The notes: a model not told the origin generated them from the sequence alone. 64,000 nucleotides of DNA from Pseudooceanicola sp050897975 (GCF_050897975.1 NZ_JBPAXY010000001.1:558001-622000); one strand, 5' to 3'; counted from the stretch's first letter, positions 32,486-40,739 are shown. Numbers and translations are program-made.

Positions 32486-32760
32486 CGGGGCGCCTGCTCG
32501 ACACCCACGCGATCACCGCCTTCCTGGCGCGCGTCGCGCCGCTGAGCGGCGACGCCCTGCACGAGGCTTTCGTCGGCGCGGCGTTGGAAGGAGGCGGCCG
32601 CTTTTACGTCCCCGCCGAGGGCCGCGCCGTGCTGACCCTCTACCGGATCTCGGCCAGCGGCCCGACGGAGGCCGACGCGATTACCAACTGGATCAGCCGC
32701 GCCCGCGAGGCCGTGGCCGACACCGTCGCGGAGGCGGACGCCCTGCCCGCCTGCCCCTGA
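32482..32760 (+). CDS. Small hypothetical protein
   Basis: 92 residues from ATG 32482, overlapping the previous stop. Soluble and mixed alpha/beta by eye, with DTHAITAFLARVAPLSGDAL and AVADTVAEADALPACP. No family recognised. It precedes the sliding-clamp homologue by 32 bases with GGAAAGGA at the next start. Confidence 0.6.
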   Translation: MTGRLLDTHAITAFLARVAPLSGDALHEAFVGAALEGGGRFYVPAEGRAVLTLYRISASGPTEADAITNWISRAREAVADTVAEADALPACP

Positions 32761-32792
32761 CCTTCTGACACCGCCACCGGAAAGGACCTGCC

Positions 32793-34007
32793 ATGTTGCA
32801 CCAGATGCCCCGCGCCGCCGCGCCTGCCCCGGAGATATCCGAGGGCCCGAGCGCCACCGTCGCCCTTGCCGAGCTTCGGCTGGCCGCCAACCGCCTCGGG
32901 CGCGTTGTCGAACGCTTGAACACCATCCCGGCGCTCGGCTGCGTGCGGATCCGGTTCAACGGCGACCGGCTCACGCTGGAGGCCACCGACCTCAAGATGA
33001 CCTTGATGCTGGATCTGGAAGCCCAGATTAGCGGGCGCGCGGATCTGGTTGTGTCGCATCGGGCGCTGGCGGGATTCCTGCGGGCCGCCCGGGGGCCGGT
33101 GACCATCACCCATATGCGCGGCGAAGATCACGACCGTGTCCGCCTGTCCGATGGCGAGATCCAGGTGACCCTGCAGCTGAGCATTCCGCCCAGGGACTTC
33201 CCGCGGCCCCACGACACTGTGGACCCCGACGGGATGCGCGGCGCCAGCGCGTTCACGCTGTCCGGCGCACAGGCGCTGCGGCTCTTCGATCTGGGGCGGT
33301 CCTGCGTCAGCCGCGAGGAAACGCGCTACTATCTCAACGGCACCTTCCTGACGACAAAACCAGAAGTCGGGACGCTGCGCGCCGTTTCTACCGATGGCTG
33401 GCGGATGGCCATCATCGACTGCGACGAGCCGGCCAGCTTCACCGAAGGGCCCCGCGCCGACGGCAGCAAGGCGACCGACCGACCCGACGGCCTCATCGTC
33501 CCGGTCCGCGCTGTCGATCTGCTCATCGCGATCGCGCGCAAGGCGGGGAACGGGGCCCTGACCTTCCATGCTGGTCCGCGGCACCTGCTGGTGACGGCGC
33601 CGGGGCTGCGCCTGGTGATCCAGGGCATCGACGGCACCTATCCGGATTACACCCGGGTCACGCCGCCGGCCTCTGATGCCTTCACCGCGCACCTGTCGGC
33701 CAGCGCCCTGAGCCGGCTCCGCACCATCGCCAGCGCCACCTGCTACGGGCGCAGCCTGCCCCTGCGTCTCGATCCCGGCGCCGGACGCATGTCGCTCAGC
33801 ATGCCGGATGGCGTCGATCTGAGCATCGTGCTGCAGGGCCACGCTGCCAAGGACGGTCAGACCGCCACCTACAGCCTGGCGCTGCTGTCCGAGTTCGCCC
33901 GGATCGCGCCTGCCTTCACCCTCTCCAGCGCCGGGCGCGGAGAGCCCGCCCGTATCGTCACCGAGGACCCCGACGCGCTCTGGGTTCTCATGCCGATGCG
34001 CGACTGA
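32793..34007 (+). CDS. Sliding-clamp homologue (DNA polymerase III beta-like)
   Basis: 404 residues. Clamp-like blocks in order: LEATDLKMTLMLDLEAQISG, YYLNGTFL, TLRAVSTDGWRMAI, IQGIDGTYPDYTRVTPP and the C-terminal LWVLMPMRD, where cellular clamps end with a similar M-P-M-R peptide. There is an extra ~25 residues at the N-terminus. Beta clamps ring DNA and tether polymerases; a second, divergent clamp on a mobile element suggests that it reprogrammes host replication for its own copying. It is followed by a GapR-type DNA-binding protein in the same operon. The assignment is based on motif pattern, and sequence divergence from cellular DnaN is considerable. Confidence 0.8.
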   Translation: MLHQMPRAAAPAPEISEGPSATVALAELRLAANRLGRVVERLNTIPALGCVRIRFNGDRLTLEATDLKMTLMLDLEAQISGRADLVVSHRALAGFLRAARGPVTITHMRGEDHDRVRLSDGEIQVTLQLSIPPRDFPRPHDTVDPDGMRGASAFTLSGAQALRLFDLGRSCVSREETRYYLNGTFLTTKPEVGTLRAVSTDGWRMAIIDCDEPASFTEGPRADGSKATDRPDGLIVPVRAVDLLIAIARKAGNGALTFHAGPRHLLVTAPGLRLVIQGIDGTYPDYTRVTPPASDAFTAHLSASALSRLRTIASATCYGRSLPLRLDPGAGRMSLSMPDGVDLSIVLQGHAAKDGQTATYSLALLSEFARIAPAFTLSSAGRGEPARIVTEDPDALWVLMPMRD

Positions 34008-34019
34008 GGGGGCCGGGTC

Positions 34020-34340
34020 ATGAAGGACATGGGGTTCCCAAAGGCATCCAAGGAAGAGGCCGGGCTCAAGGAAACAGAGGCGGACCGCGAGGTGCGCGAC
34101 GGCGCCTTCCGCGTCGCGGCGGGCGAGTTGCGGAGCTTCATCGAACGCTTTGAGCGGCTGGCGGCGGAGAAGAAGGACATCGCCGACCAGCAGAAGGAGG
34201 TCATGGCCGAGGCCAAGGGGCGCGGCTACGACGTCAAGATCCTGCGGCTCCTCATCGCCCTGCGCAAGCGCGAGCCCGACGACATCGCCGAGGAAGAGGC
34301 GGTGCTGCAGATGTACAAAGACGCCTTGGGGATGAGCTGA
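34020..34340 (+). CDS. GapR-family DNA-binding protein (DUF2312)
   Basis: 106 residues. LRSFIERFERLAAEKKDIAD followed by EVMAEAKGRGYDVKILRLLI and LRKREPDDIAEEEA matches the GapR/DUF2312 pattern. GapR forms a clamp on overtwisted DNA ahead of replication forks in alphaproteobacteria. The N-terminal 30 residues are specific to this copy. An element-borne copy beside a sliding clamp fits a replication role. It overlaps the next gene by one base. Confidence 0.85.
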   Translation: MKDMGFPKASKEEAGLKETEADREVRDGAFRVAAGELRSFIERFERLAAEKKDIADQQKEVMAEAKGRGYDVKILRLLIALRKREPDDIAEEEAVLQMYKDALGMS

Positions 34341-34702
34341 TGCGCTGGCTTCTCTGTGCCCCCGTCCTCGCCTGCCCGACCGTCACCGTCCTCGCGGCCG
34401 CCGCCCTGGCGCAGGGTGGCAACCTGGTACAGCTGGCGCTCGTGCTCGCCATGACCCTCGCGCCCTATGACGCGGCACGGACGGTCTGCGACACCCCCGC
34501 TCGGCACCCGATGCCCCGCCTGCTGCGCCGGCTCGCCCCCTGCGGCCCCTACCTACTCGGCGCCGCGCCGGGCGCGGGCTGGCTGTTCGGCCAGGCGCAG
34601 GACGGCCCCTCGCTGGCGACCCTGGTGCTCTGCACCGGGCTGGCCACCCTCGCCCTGCTGCCCGCCTACCACGCCCTTGTCTGCACCCCGGAGGCCTTCT
34701 GA
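34340..34702 (+). CDS. Small integral membrane protein
   Basis: 120 residues with about three to four hydrophobic segments (APVLACPTVTVLAAAALAQ, LVQLALVLAMTLAPY, LVLCTGLATLALLPAY). No family recognised. Coupled at both ends: its start shares a base with the GapR stop and its stop overlaps the methyltransferase ATG. Confidence 0.6.
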   Translation: MRWLLCAPVLACPTVTVLAAAALAQGGNLVQLALVLAMTLAPYDAARTVCDTPARHPMPRLLRRLAPCGPYLLGAAPGAGWLFGQAQDGPSLATLVLCTGLATLALLPAYHALVCTPEAF

Positions 34703-36645
34703 TGGACGGAGCGCATCTTCTCGACCTTGAACTGGCCGGTGACACCCGCGCGGCGCCCCTCGGCCCGCCGCTGATCGTCGACAGCTTTGCCGGCGGCGGT
34801 GGTGCCTCGACGGGGATCGAGATGGCCCTGGGCCGCGGCCCGGACATCGCCATCAATCACAACCCGGCGGCGCTCGCTCTCCATGCGGCCAACCATCCCG
34901 ACACGCTGCACCTGAGCGAGAACGTCTATCGCGTCGATCCGCTGGATCATCTGGCGGGCCGCCATATCGGCCTGATGTGGTTCAGCCCCGACTGCCGCCA
35001 TTTCTCCAAGGCCAAGGGCGGCGCGCCCGTGGCCCGCAACATCCGAGATCTCGCCTGGGTGATCCCCGGCTGGATCGAGCGCATCCAGAAGAGCGGCGGC
35101 CAGGTCGATGTCGTCATCATGGAGAATGTCGAGGAGTGGAAGACCTGGGGGCCGGTGATCGAGACCCCGCGCGGGCCGATGCCCTGCCCGCAGCGCCGCG
35201 GCGAGACCTTCGACAAGTGGCGCAAGGCGATCCGCAGGCTGGGCGGCAAGATGGAGACGCGCGAGCTCCGCGCCTGCGACTATGGCGCACCGACGATCCG
35301 CAAGCGGCTCTTCGTCATCATCCGCTTTGACGGCCAGCCGATTGCCTGGCCCGCGCCGACCCACGGGGCGCCGGACGATCCCCGGGTGATCGCGGGCGCG
35401 CTGCAGCCCTGGCGGACGGCCTCGGAGTGCATCGACTGGTCGATCCCCTGCCCTTCGATCTTCGACAGCGCCGAGGAGATCCGGGAGGCGCTCGGCCTGC
35501 GCGCCGTGCGCCCCCTCGCCGACAACACCCTCGCGCGCATCGCCCGCGGCGTGGCCCGCTACGTGCTGGAGGCCGAGGCGCCCTTCCTGGTGGCTACTCA
35601 CTCCATCGTGTGCTCACGCAGCATTGCCCCCTCCATCAGCGGTCATACATACCGTCACGCGAATGGTACGGCAGATTGCTCCTGCCATCTGGACCGCCTC
35701 ACTTGCCAGTGCCAAATTGGTATTGGTTCGGACACACACACCTGCGAGTTCCAGAAGGACCGAAGCATTCAGAGCCAAGGCTTTGCTGTGCCATTCGCAC
35801 CATCCCCCTCCAAGGATGCAATTTTGAGCCTGGTTCTGACCTACGCTCAGCAGGGCGGGAACACCCGCGACGCCACGCTGCCCCTGCACACGATCTGCGC
35901 CAGCACGAAGGACCAGAACGCCGTCCTGCTGCCGACGCTGATCCAGACCGGCTATGGCGAGAGGCCCGGCCAGGCGCCCCGCGCGCTGGACCTCGGCAGG
36001 CCGCTCGGGACCATCGTCGCCGGGGGCGCCAAGCATGCCGCCTGCGCCGCCTTCCTGGCCCAGCAGAACGGCGGGCCGCGCATGGGCATCCACGCGGGTC
36101 ACGACGCCCGCGAACCGCTCTCAACCGTCGCGGCCAGCGGCAGCCACCAGACGCCCGTCGCCACCTTCTTTGCCAAGTATTACGGCACCGGGGACGGCGC
36201 GCACACCGATGCGCCCTGCCACACCATCACCGTGAAGGACCGCATGGCCCACATTCAGGCCGCCCTGCAGGCCCCGCCCTTCACCGAAGCGCATGAGGCC
36301 CGCGCCCGCGAGGTGGCCGCCTTCCTGCGCGCCCATGGCGCCTGGGACGGCGGCGACCTGGTCACCCTCGACATCTCCGGCATCCGCTACGTCATCGCCG
36401 ATATCGGCATGCGCATGCTCACCCCGCGCGAGCTCTTCACCGCCCAGGGCTTCCCCCGCGACTACGTGATCGAGGGCGTCTGGGAGCAGGACAGCCATGG
36501 CGCGTGGAACTGGTGCAGCTTCACCAAGAACACCCAGGTCAGCTGCGTCGGCAACTCTGTCTGTCCCCCCGTGGCCGCGGCTGTGGTGAAGGCGAATTGT
36601 GGACAGTTGGTCGAGAAGGAGGAAGCAGAGGAGATGAGCAAATGA
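34702..36645 (+). CDS. C5-cytosine DNA methyltransferase, phage type, with an internal insertion
   Basis: 647 residues. Motif I IVDSFAGGGGASTGIEMAL; motif IV WFSPDCRHFSKAKGG with the catalytic Cys in a Pro-Asp-Cys context typical of phage enzymes; motif VI VVIMENVEEW; motif VIII YGAPTIRKRLFVII; C-terminal motifs IX-X TPRELFTAQGFPRDYVI and SCVGNSVCPPVAAAVVK. It probably methylates element DNA to evade host restriction or to regulate it; no partner nuclease lies next to it. Residues about 299-379 (35596-35840) are an in-frame, Cys-rich, lower-GC insertion not expected in the family. It is coupled to the next gene (ATGA). Confidence 0.88.
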   Translation: MDGAHLLDLELAGDTRAAPLGPPLIVDSFAGGGGASTGIEMALGRGPDIAINHNPAALALHAANHPDTLHLSENVYRVDPLDHLAGRHIGLMWFSPDCRHFSKAKGGAPVARNIRDLAWVIPGWIERIQKSGGQVDVVIMENVEEWKTWGPVIETPRGPMPCPQRRGETFDKWRKAIRRLGGKMETRELRACDYGAPTIRKRLFVIIRFDGQPIAWPAPTHGAPDDPRVIAGALQPWRTASECIDWSIPCPSIFDSAEEIREALGLRAVRPLADNTLARIARGVARYVLEAEAPFLVATHSIVCSRSIAPSISGHTYRHANGTADCSCHLDRLTCQCQIGIGSDTHTCEFQKDRSIQSQGFAVPFAPSPSKDAILSLVLTYAQQGGNTRDATLPLHTICASTKDQNAVLLPTLIQTGYGERPGQAPRALDLGRPLGTIVAGGAKHAACAAFLAQQNGGPRMGIHAGHDAREPLSTVAASGSHQTPVATFFAKYYGTGDGAHTDAPCHTITVKDRMAHIQAALQAPPFTEAHEARAREVAAFLRAHGAWDGGDLVTLDISGIRYVIADIGMRMLTPRELFTAQGFPRDYVIEGVWEQDSHGAWNWCSFTKNTQVSCVGNSVCPPVAAAVVKANCGQLVEKEEAEEMSK

Positions 36646-36842
36646 GCGCCGTAAGAGCATCCGTCGCCGTGATCCGCAATGCAATCAAGGCTGCAAAAGA
36701 CTGTGGCGTCCCCATCGGCGCTGTCGAAGTTCTGAGAGACGGGTCAGTACGGATCCTTGCCACGCCCCCGGAGGCACTCCTACCTTCCGGAGATCAGGAG
36801 GTGAATTCATGCGACGGATTGTTCGGGGAGGCGTCAGGTTGA
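36642..36842 (+). CDS. Small hypothetical protein
   Basis: 66 residues from ATG 36642, overlapping the methyltransferase stop. It begins SAVRASVAVIRNAIKAAKDC and continues VPIGAVEVLRDGSVRILATP, a compact alpha/beta pattern like a small phage protein often seen next to integrases (possible excisionase partner). Its last codons overlap the integrase start. Function not established. Confidence 0.6.
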   Translation: MSAVRASVAVIRNAIKAAKDCGVPIGAVEVLRDGSVRILATPPEALLPSGDQEVNSCDGLFGEASG

Positions 36843-37897
36843 AGCACCTCAACAGATCGGGCACGTTTCCAAGCGGCAACCCGCGCTTTTATTTCCGCCC
36901 CAAGGGCAAGAAAGGGGTGCCCCTACCCGACCTTCCCCCCGACCACCCGGAATGGCACTCTGCCTACAGCGCACTGCTCAGCGCTCACGATCAGCGCGTG
37001 CCCCCTCCGCACGTCCATCACCGAACAGGGTCGATTGGCGCAGGCCTGCGCGCCTATATGGCCTCAGACCACTTTCTCGGTCTTGCACCGTCGACCAGAG
37101 GTGTCTGGCGGAGAATGATCGAGGACATGGAGGAGCGCTACGGTCGAGGAGCCCTCGCAGACCTCCTTCCCAGACACATCCGTCAGGACCTCGCACGCCT
37201 CCAACCCCACCCCGCAAACAACCGACTCAAGGTCTGGCGGGCGTTCGGCAGATGGAGTGTAGATGCCGGCTTGATCGATACCGACCCTTCACGTGATGTC
37301 AGAAAGCGCGCCACACTCGAGACCGAGGGACATCTTCCCTGGACACGTGAGGACGTCGCCGCGTTCAGGTCCTTCTGGCCTCACGAGAGCCAGCAGCGCC
37401 TTGCCTTTGAACTGATGCACCGGACCTGTGCCAGCATCGGTGATGCCTGCCGCCTTGGGCCCGGGATGGTCCACAATGGCTGGCTTCATTACCGGCGCAA
37501 GAAATCAGGCAGCGAAGCCGTGTGTCCCTTCACGGTTCCGGGGCCCGCCTGGTACGAGGCAGACGATCACCTCGCGCGATGCCTGGCGGCTGCACCGAGA
37601 CACATGACCTTCCTCACGACCCGGCAAGGTGCACCGCGTTCGCACAAGAGTGCCGCCCAGTGGTTCAGCCGCGCCTGCACCGACGCGGGCCTCAGGGGGC
37701 TGAGCGCGCACGGCATCAGAAAACACCGTGCCTCGGTCTTCAAGGAGAACGGCGCCACGCCCGAGCAGCGCATGGCGATTCTCGGACACGAAACGCAAAG
37801 CGAGGCCGCACGCTACAGCAAGAGCGCGGACCTGCAGAAGATCGTATCGGGAAAGGAAAGTTCCAACTCAGCCGGAGCCAAGTTCCAACTTGGGTGA
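36809..37897 (+). CDS. int: Tyrosine-type integrase targeting tRNA-Arg
   Basis: 362 residues; the perfect Shine-Dalgarno AGGAGGTGA lies just before the ATG at 36809, within the end of the preceding gene. Catalytic domain: H301-x-x-R304 (LSAHGIRKHRAS), H327 (MAILGHETQ) and nucleophile Y336 (ARYSKSAD). The first catalytic Arg, expected in a T-(G/C)-x-R-(I)-(G/S)-D motif, is Ser209 here (RTCASIGDA), so activity is uncertain. The gene ends 35 bases from the 3' end of tRNA-Arg, the standard position for an integrase that uses that tRNA as attB. A decayed copy of its 3' end lies at 4265-4437. Confidence 0.9.
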   Translation: MRRIVRGGVRLKHLNRSGTFPSGNPRFYFRPKGKKGVPLPDLPPDHPEWHSAYSALLSAHDQRVPPPHVHHRTGSIGAGLRAYMASDHFLGLAPSTRGVWRRMIEDMEERYGRGALADLLPRHIRQDLARLQPHPANNRLKVWRAFGRWSVDAGLIDTDPSRDVRKRATLETEGHLPWTREDVAAFRSFWPHESQQRLAFELMHRTCASIGDACRLGPGMVHNGWLHYRRKKSGSEAVCPFTVPGPAWYEADDHLARCLAAAPRHMTFLTTRQGAPRSHKSAAQWFSRACTDAGLRGLSAHGIRKHRASVFKENGATPEQRMAILGHETQSEAARYSKSADLQKIVSGKESSNSAGAKFQLG

Positions 37898-37901
37898 TTT
37901 G

Positions 37902-37946
37902 CCCAATGTTTTCAAAGCTGGATGGAGGAAGTGGCGCACCGGGGAG
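37902..37946 (+). repeat. Right att-like direct repeat, overlapping tRNA-Arg
   Basis: About 45 bases nearly identical to 4451-4494. The segment 37932-37946 is the 3' end of the intact tRNA-Arg gene. The pair marks the candidate ends of a 33.5-kb island. Confidence 0.75.
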
Positions 37947-38008
37947 GATTCGAACCCCCGACCCCTTGATTCGTAGTCAAGTACTCTATCCAGCTGAGCT
38001 ACCGGTGC
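37932..38008 (-). tRNA. tRNA-Arg (anticodon ACG)
   Basis: 77 bases including an encoded CCA. Acceptor stem GCACCGG pairs with CCGGTGC, discriminator G. The anticodon arm is CTTGA-CTACGAA-TCAAG with ACG at the centre. The T-arm GGTTCGAATCC is canonical. Its 3' end abuts the integrase gene and is duplicated at 4480-4494, showing its use as an integration site. Confidence 0.97.
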
Positions 38009-38020
38009 GTCGTGGGGCGT

Positions 38021-38049
38021 GATCTACAGTTGAGGCCGGGGGGGTGCAA
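38021..38049 (-). promoter_or_regulatory. Promoter of tRNA-Arg
   Basis: On the minus strand TTGCAC (38049-38044) and TAGATC (38026-38021) are 17 bases apart, a good sigma-70-type match, ending 12 bases upstream of the tRNA 5' end at 38008. Confidence 0.6.
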
Positions 38050-38163
38050 GGGAAAAATCGAAATTTTCGTGACAAGATTTTCGAGGGCCGTCCGCCCCCC
38101 GTTCCGCGCCCTGCCCCGGGGGCCGGGGGGGCCGGGGCGCGCGGGCCTTTGGGATAAGGGCGA

Positions 38164-39588
38164 TCAGGCCTCGGGCCGGTCCGGAGCCGCCCCATCCTCG
38201 GGCAGGGCGCCCACTTCCTTGGGCAGGCAGATCAGAAAGACGGTGCCCCCGGCGCCGGTCCGTTCCAGCTCCAGCCGGCCGCCGTGGCCGCGCAGCAATT
38301 CGGCCGAAATGGCCAGGCCAAGGCCGGTGCCGCCCTTGCGGGCGCCGCCGCTGAAGGGGGTGAAGAGGTGTTCTTGCGCCTTGGGCGGCAGACCGGGGCC
38401 GGTGTCGGCGATGCGGATCATCCACAGGCTGTCGGTCTCTTCGGCGGAAACGGCGATCTCGCCGCCCTGCCCCGTCGCCTCCAGCGCCTGGCGGGCGTTG
38501 CGCACCAGATTGGCCAGCACACGGTACAGCTGTTCGGGATCGGCGCGCAGGCGCAGACTGGCGGGCACGTCCTCGGCGAAGGAAATGTCGGCCTCTTCCG
38601 CCACCGCCAGGCGCTCACCGTCGATCACGTCGCCCACCACGTCCGCCAGGGCCAGCAGGCTGAGGCGCGGCGCCGGTTCCTCGGCGCGACCAAAGGCCAG
38701 GGTCGCCTCGCAGAGGTTCACCGCCCGGGTCACCGAATTGACCACCTTCGGCGCCAGCCGCTTGACCGTGGGATCCTCGGACATCTCCAGCCGGTCGGCG
38801 AAGAGCTGGGTCGAGGTCAGGATATTGCGCAGGTCATGGCTGATCTTGGCCACGGCAGAGCCCAGCTGCGCCAGCCGTTCCTTCTGCCGCAGGGCGCTGG
38901 TCAGCTGGGTCTCCATCTCGTGCAGCGCCTCTTCCGCCTCGCGGATGTCCGACACCGAGGCCGAGGGGGTGATGATCCGCCGCCCATCCTCGGGATCCTG
39001 GGCATAGGCCCGCATATGGCCGATCACCCGTTTCATCGGCCGCAGGATGAAGGACCGCACGGCGATGAAGAGCAAAAGCGCGGTCGAGACCGCGAACAGG
39101 GTCGAGATGGTGATCATGTAGCGCAGGTATTCCACCATCGCCGCGCGCAGGGGCGCCGTGGGCATGGTGACCTCGATCAGCAGCCCCGCCTCGCGCACCG
39201 GGTTGCCGATCACCCGGATCACCTCGTCGCTCTGCTCGACAAAGGTCAGCAGCGCCTCGCGCACCAGTTCCGCCAGGGTCGGGTCGCGCAGGTCGAAGGT
39301 ATCCACCACCGGCCCCGGCACCGGCGAGGACAGCACCAGCTGGCGCGCCTCGTCGCGGCGCAGCACCACGTTGTAGACGCCCGCGTTGCGCAGCAGCTCT
39401 TCTTCCAGGTCCTCGGGGATCATGTCGTCGGCCAGAAGCGTCAGCGAGGCGATCTGCGCGCGCTCCAGACGCGAGATCAGGTAATCCTCGCGGAAACGGG
39501 CCACCGATGGCAGAAGGATCAGCACCTCTGCCAGAATCACGAAGATCCCTGTCAGGATCAGCACGCGTCCGGATAGCGAACGGAACAT
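38164..39588 (-). CDS. Sensor histidine kinase
   Basis: 474 residues. The first membrane helix is near residues 8-28, the periplasmic sensor about 29-155, the second helix about 158-178, followed by a HAMP-like linker. HisKA domain with phospho-acceptor His251 (AKISHDLRNILTST). HATPase domain with LANLVRNARQALEATG (N box), ADTGPGLPPKAQEHLF (G1/F) and GGTGLGLAISAELL (G2). An inner-membrane sensor that autophosphorylates and passes phosphate to a response regulator; none is adjacent, so it is an orphan in this window. Signal unknown. Confidence 0.92.
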   Translation of the reverse strand: MFRSLSGRVLILTGIFVILAEVLILLPSVARFREDYLISRLERAQIASLTLLADDMIPEDLEEELLRNAGVYNVVLRRDEARQLVLSSPVPGPVVDTFDLRDPTLAELVREALLTFVEQSDEVIRVIGNPVREAGLLIEVTMPTAPLRAAMVEYLRYMITISTLFAVSTALLLFIAVRSFILRPMKRVIGHMRAYAQDPEDGRRIITPSASVSDIREAEEALHEMETQLTSALRQKERLAQLGSAVAKISHDLRNILTSTQLFADRLEMSEDPTVKRLAPKVVNSVTRAVNLCEATLAFGRAEEPAPRLSLLALADVVGDVIDGERLAVAEEADISFAEDVPASLRLRADPEQLYRVLANLVRNARQALEATGQGGEIAVSAEETDSLWMIRIADTGPGLPPKAQEHLFTPFSGGARKGGTGLGLAISAELLRGHGGRLELERTGAGGTVFLICLPKEVGALPEDGAAPDRPEA

Positions 39589-39974
39589 CGGGGGCGGTCA
39601 CCTTCTGGCCCGGCATGGCGGCGCGGGGCCGCGATGGGATCACTCTTTGACATGAAACTAGGGCCTTGGCCCGTGTTTTCCCAGTGCAGGCGTTTCGGTC
39701 CTGTCGAAAAGTGCCGTTCGCCGCGCGCCCCCGGCCCCGGCGCGGCCCACGGGGGCAGAAAAACCCGCGCCCCGGGGCAGATGGGTTTGACAAGATCCCT
39801 GGGCGTTCTTATAGACCGGGCTTCGAACACCAGCGGGGCCGGGCCGATTCCCGGGACGACCTCGTGCAGCATCGCGACGATCGCGTGCCGGGGCTCCGGC
39901 GATCCAAGATCGGCGCCTTGCCCCTGAACAGAAACCCCGGTCGCCACCGCGGGAATAGAAACGGAGACGGAGCG
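39589..39974. promoter_or_regulatory. Divergent intergenic region of the histidine kinase and rpmH
   Basis: Carries the rpmH promoter (39787-39815) and a long leader of about 150 bases before rpmH; no gene is seen. Confidence 0.6.
39787..39815 (+). promoter_or_regulatory. Strong sigma-70-type promoter of rpmH
   Basis: A perfect -35 TTGACA at 39787-39792 and TATAGA at 39810-39815 with exact 17-base spacing, about 160 bases ahead of rpmH. It is expected to drive rpmH-rnpA-yidD. Confidence 0.85.
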
Positions 39975-40109
39975 ATGAAACGCACCTACCAACCTTCGAA
40001 CCTGGTCCGCAAGCGGCGCCACGGTTTCCGCGCGCGTATGGCCACCAAGGCCGGCCGCAAGATCCTGAACGCCCGCCGCGCCCGCGGCCGCAAGTCGCTG
40101 AGCGCCTGA
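39975..40109 (+). CDS. rpmH: 50S ribosomal protein L34
   Basis: 44 residues, [20 protein letters not shown] followed by [20 protein letters not shown], the invariant L34 sequence. Begins behind GGAGACGGAGCG. First gene of rpmH-rnpA-yidD, a universally conserved bacterial block. Confidence 0.98.
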
Positions 40110-40217
40110 TCGACGTTCGGCGCGGGGCAACCGCGCCGGTCCGACGATCCGCTTTTGCTTGCCGCGCCGCCGCTCTGGCCCCGTGCCCGAACACCCGCGC
40201 TGACAGGTCATAAGATC

Positions 40218-40739
40218 ATGACACCGCCGAAGGTCACGCCCGAAACTGCCGACATGGCACAGGGGGCCGGACCCTCGGCGGTTTCGTCATGTCCGGAGGG
40301 CGCCACCGAGGCGCCCGCCTCTGTCCCGGCATCCGCGCTAGAGATCCTCGCCAAACGGTCGCAATTCCTGGCCGCTGCCCGCGCCCGCCGCCAGGGCGCA
40401 GGCTCGATGATGGTGCAGGCCCGCCGCCGTGCCGAGGGCGAACCCGAGGCGCCGGGCGTGATCCGCGTCGGCTTCACCTGTTCCAAGAAGGTCGGCAATG
40501 CGGTGGCCCGCAACCGCGCCAAGCGCCGGATGCGCGAGGCGGCCCGCGCCGTGCTGCCGCTGAAAGGCCACCCCGGCTGGGACTACGTGCTGATCGGCCG
40601 CAAGGACGAGACCGCCGCCCGCCCCTTCGAGCTGCTGAAGAAAGACCTGGCCCGCGCGCTGGAGCGTCTGCACGGTGAAGGTGGCGCCTCGCGCCCCGAT
40701 CCTCGCGGCCCGCGCGGCCCGAAACGGCCCGCCGGATGA
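40218..40739 (+). CDS. rnpA: Ribonuclease P protein component
   Basis: 173 residues from ATG 40218. The core starts near residue 42 with LEILAKRSQFLAAARARRQG, continues with IRVGFTCSKKVGNAVARNRA and the basic RRMREAARAVLP, and later YVLIGRKDETAARPF. It binds RNase P RNA and helps process tRNA precursors. The ~40-residue N-terminal extension and a Pro/Arg-rich tail are low-complexity additions also seen in some alphaproteobacterial relatives; the true start could be later. Overlaps yidD by ATGA. Confidence 0.93.
   Translation: MTPPKVTPETADMAQGAGPSAVSSCPEGATEAPASVPASALEILAKRSQFLAAARARRQGAGSMMVQARRRAEGEPEAPGVIRVGFTCSKKVGNAVARNRAKRRMREAARAVLPLKGHPGWDYVLIGRKDETAARPFELLKKDLARALERLHGEGGASRPDPRGPRGPKRPAG

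Noticed and set aside
36839..36841. TTG as alternative start of the integrase, overlapping the preceding stop
   Set aside because: It has GGGGAGG upstream and fits the coupling pattern, but the ATG at 36809 has a perfect AGGAGGTGA at ideal spacing and is the better start.
27570..37931. Complete prophage
   Set aside because: No terminase, portal, capsid, tail or lysis gene could be found, so only an early/regulatory region is supported.
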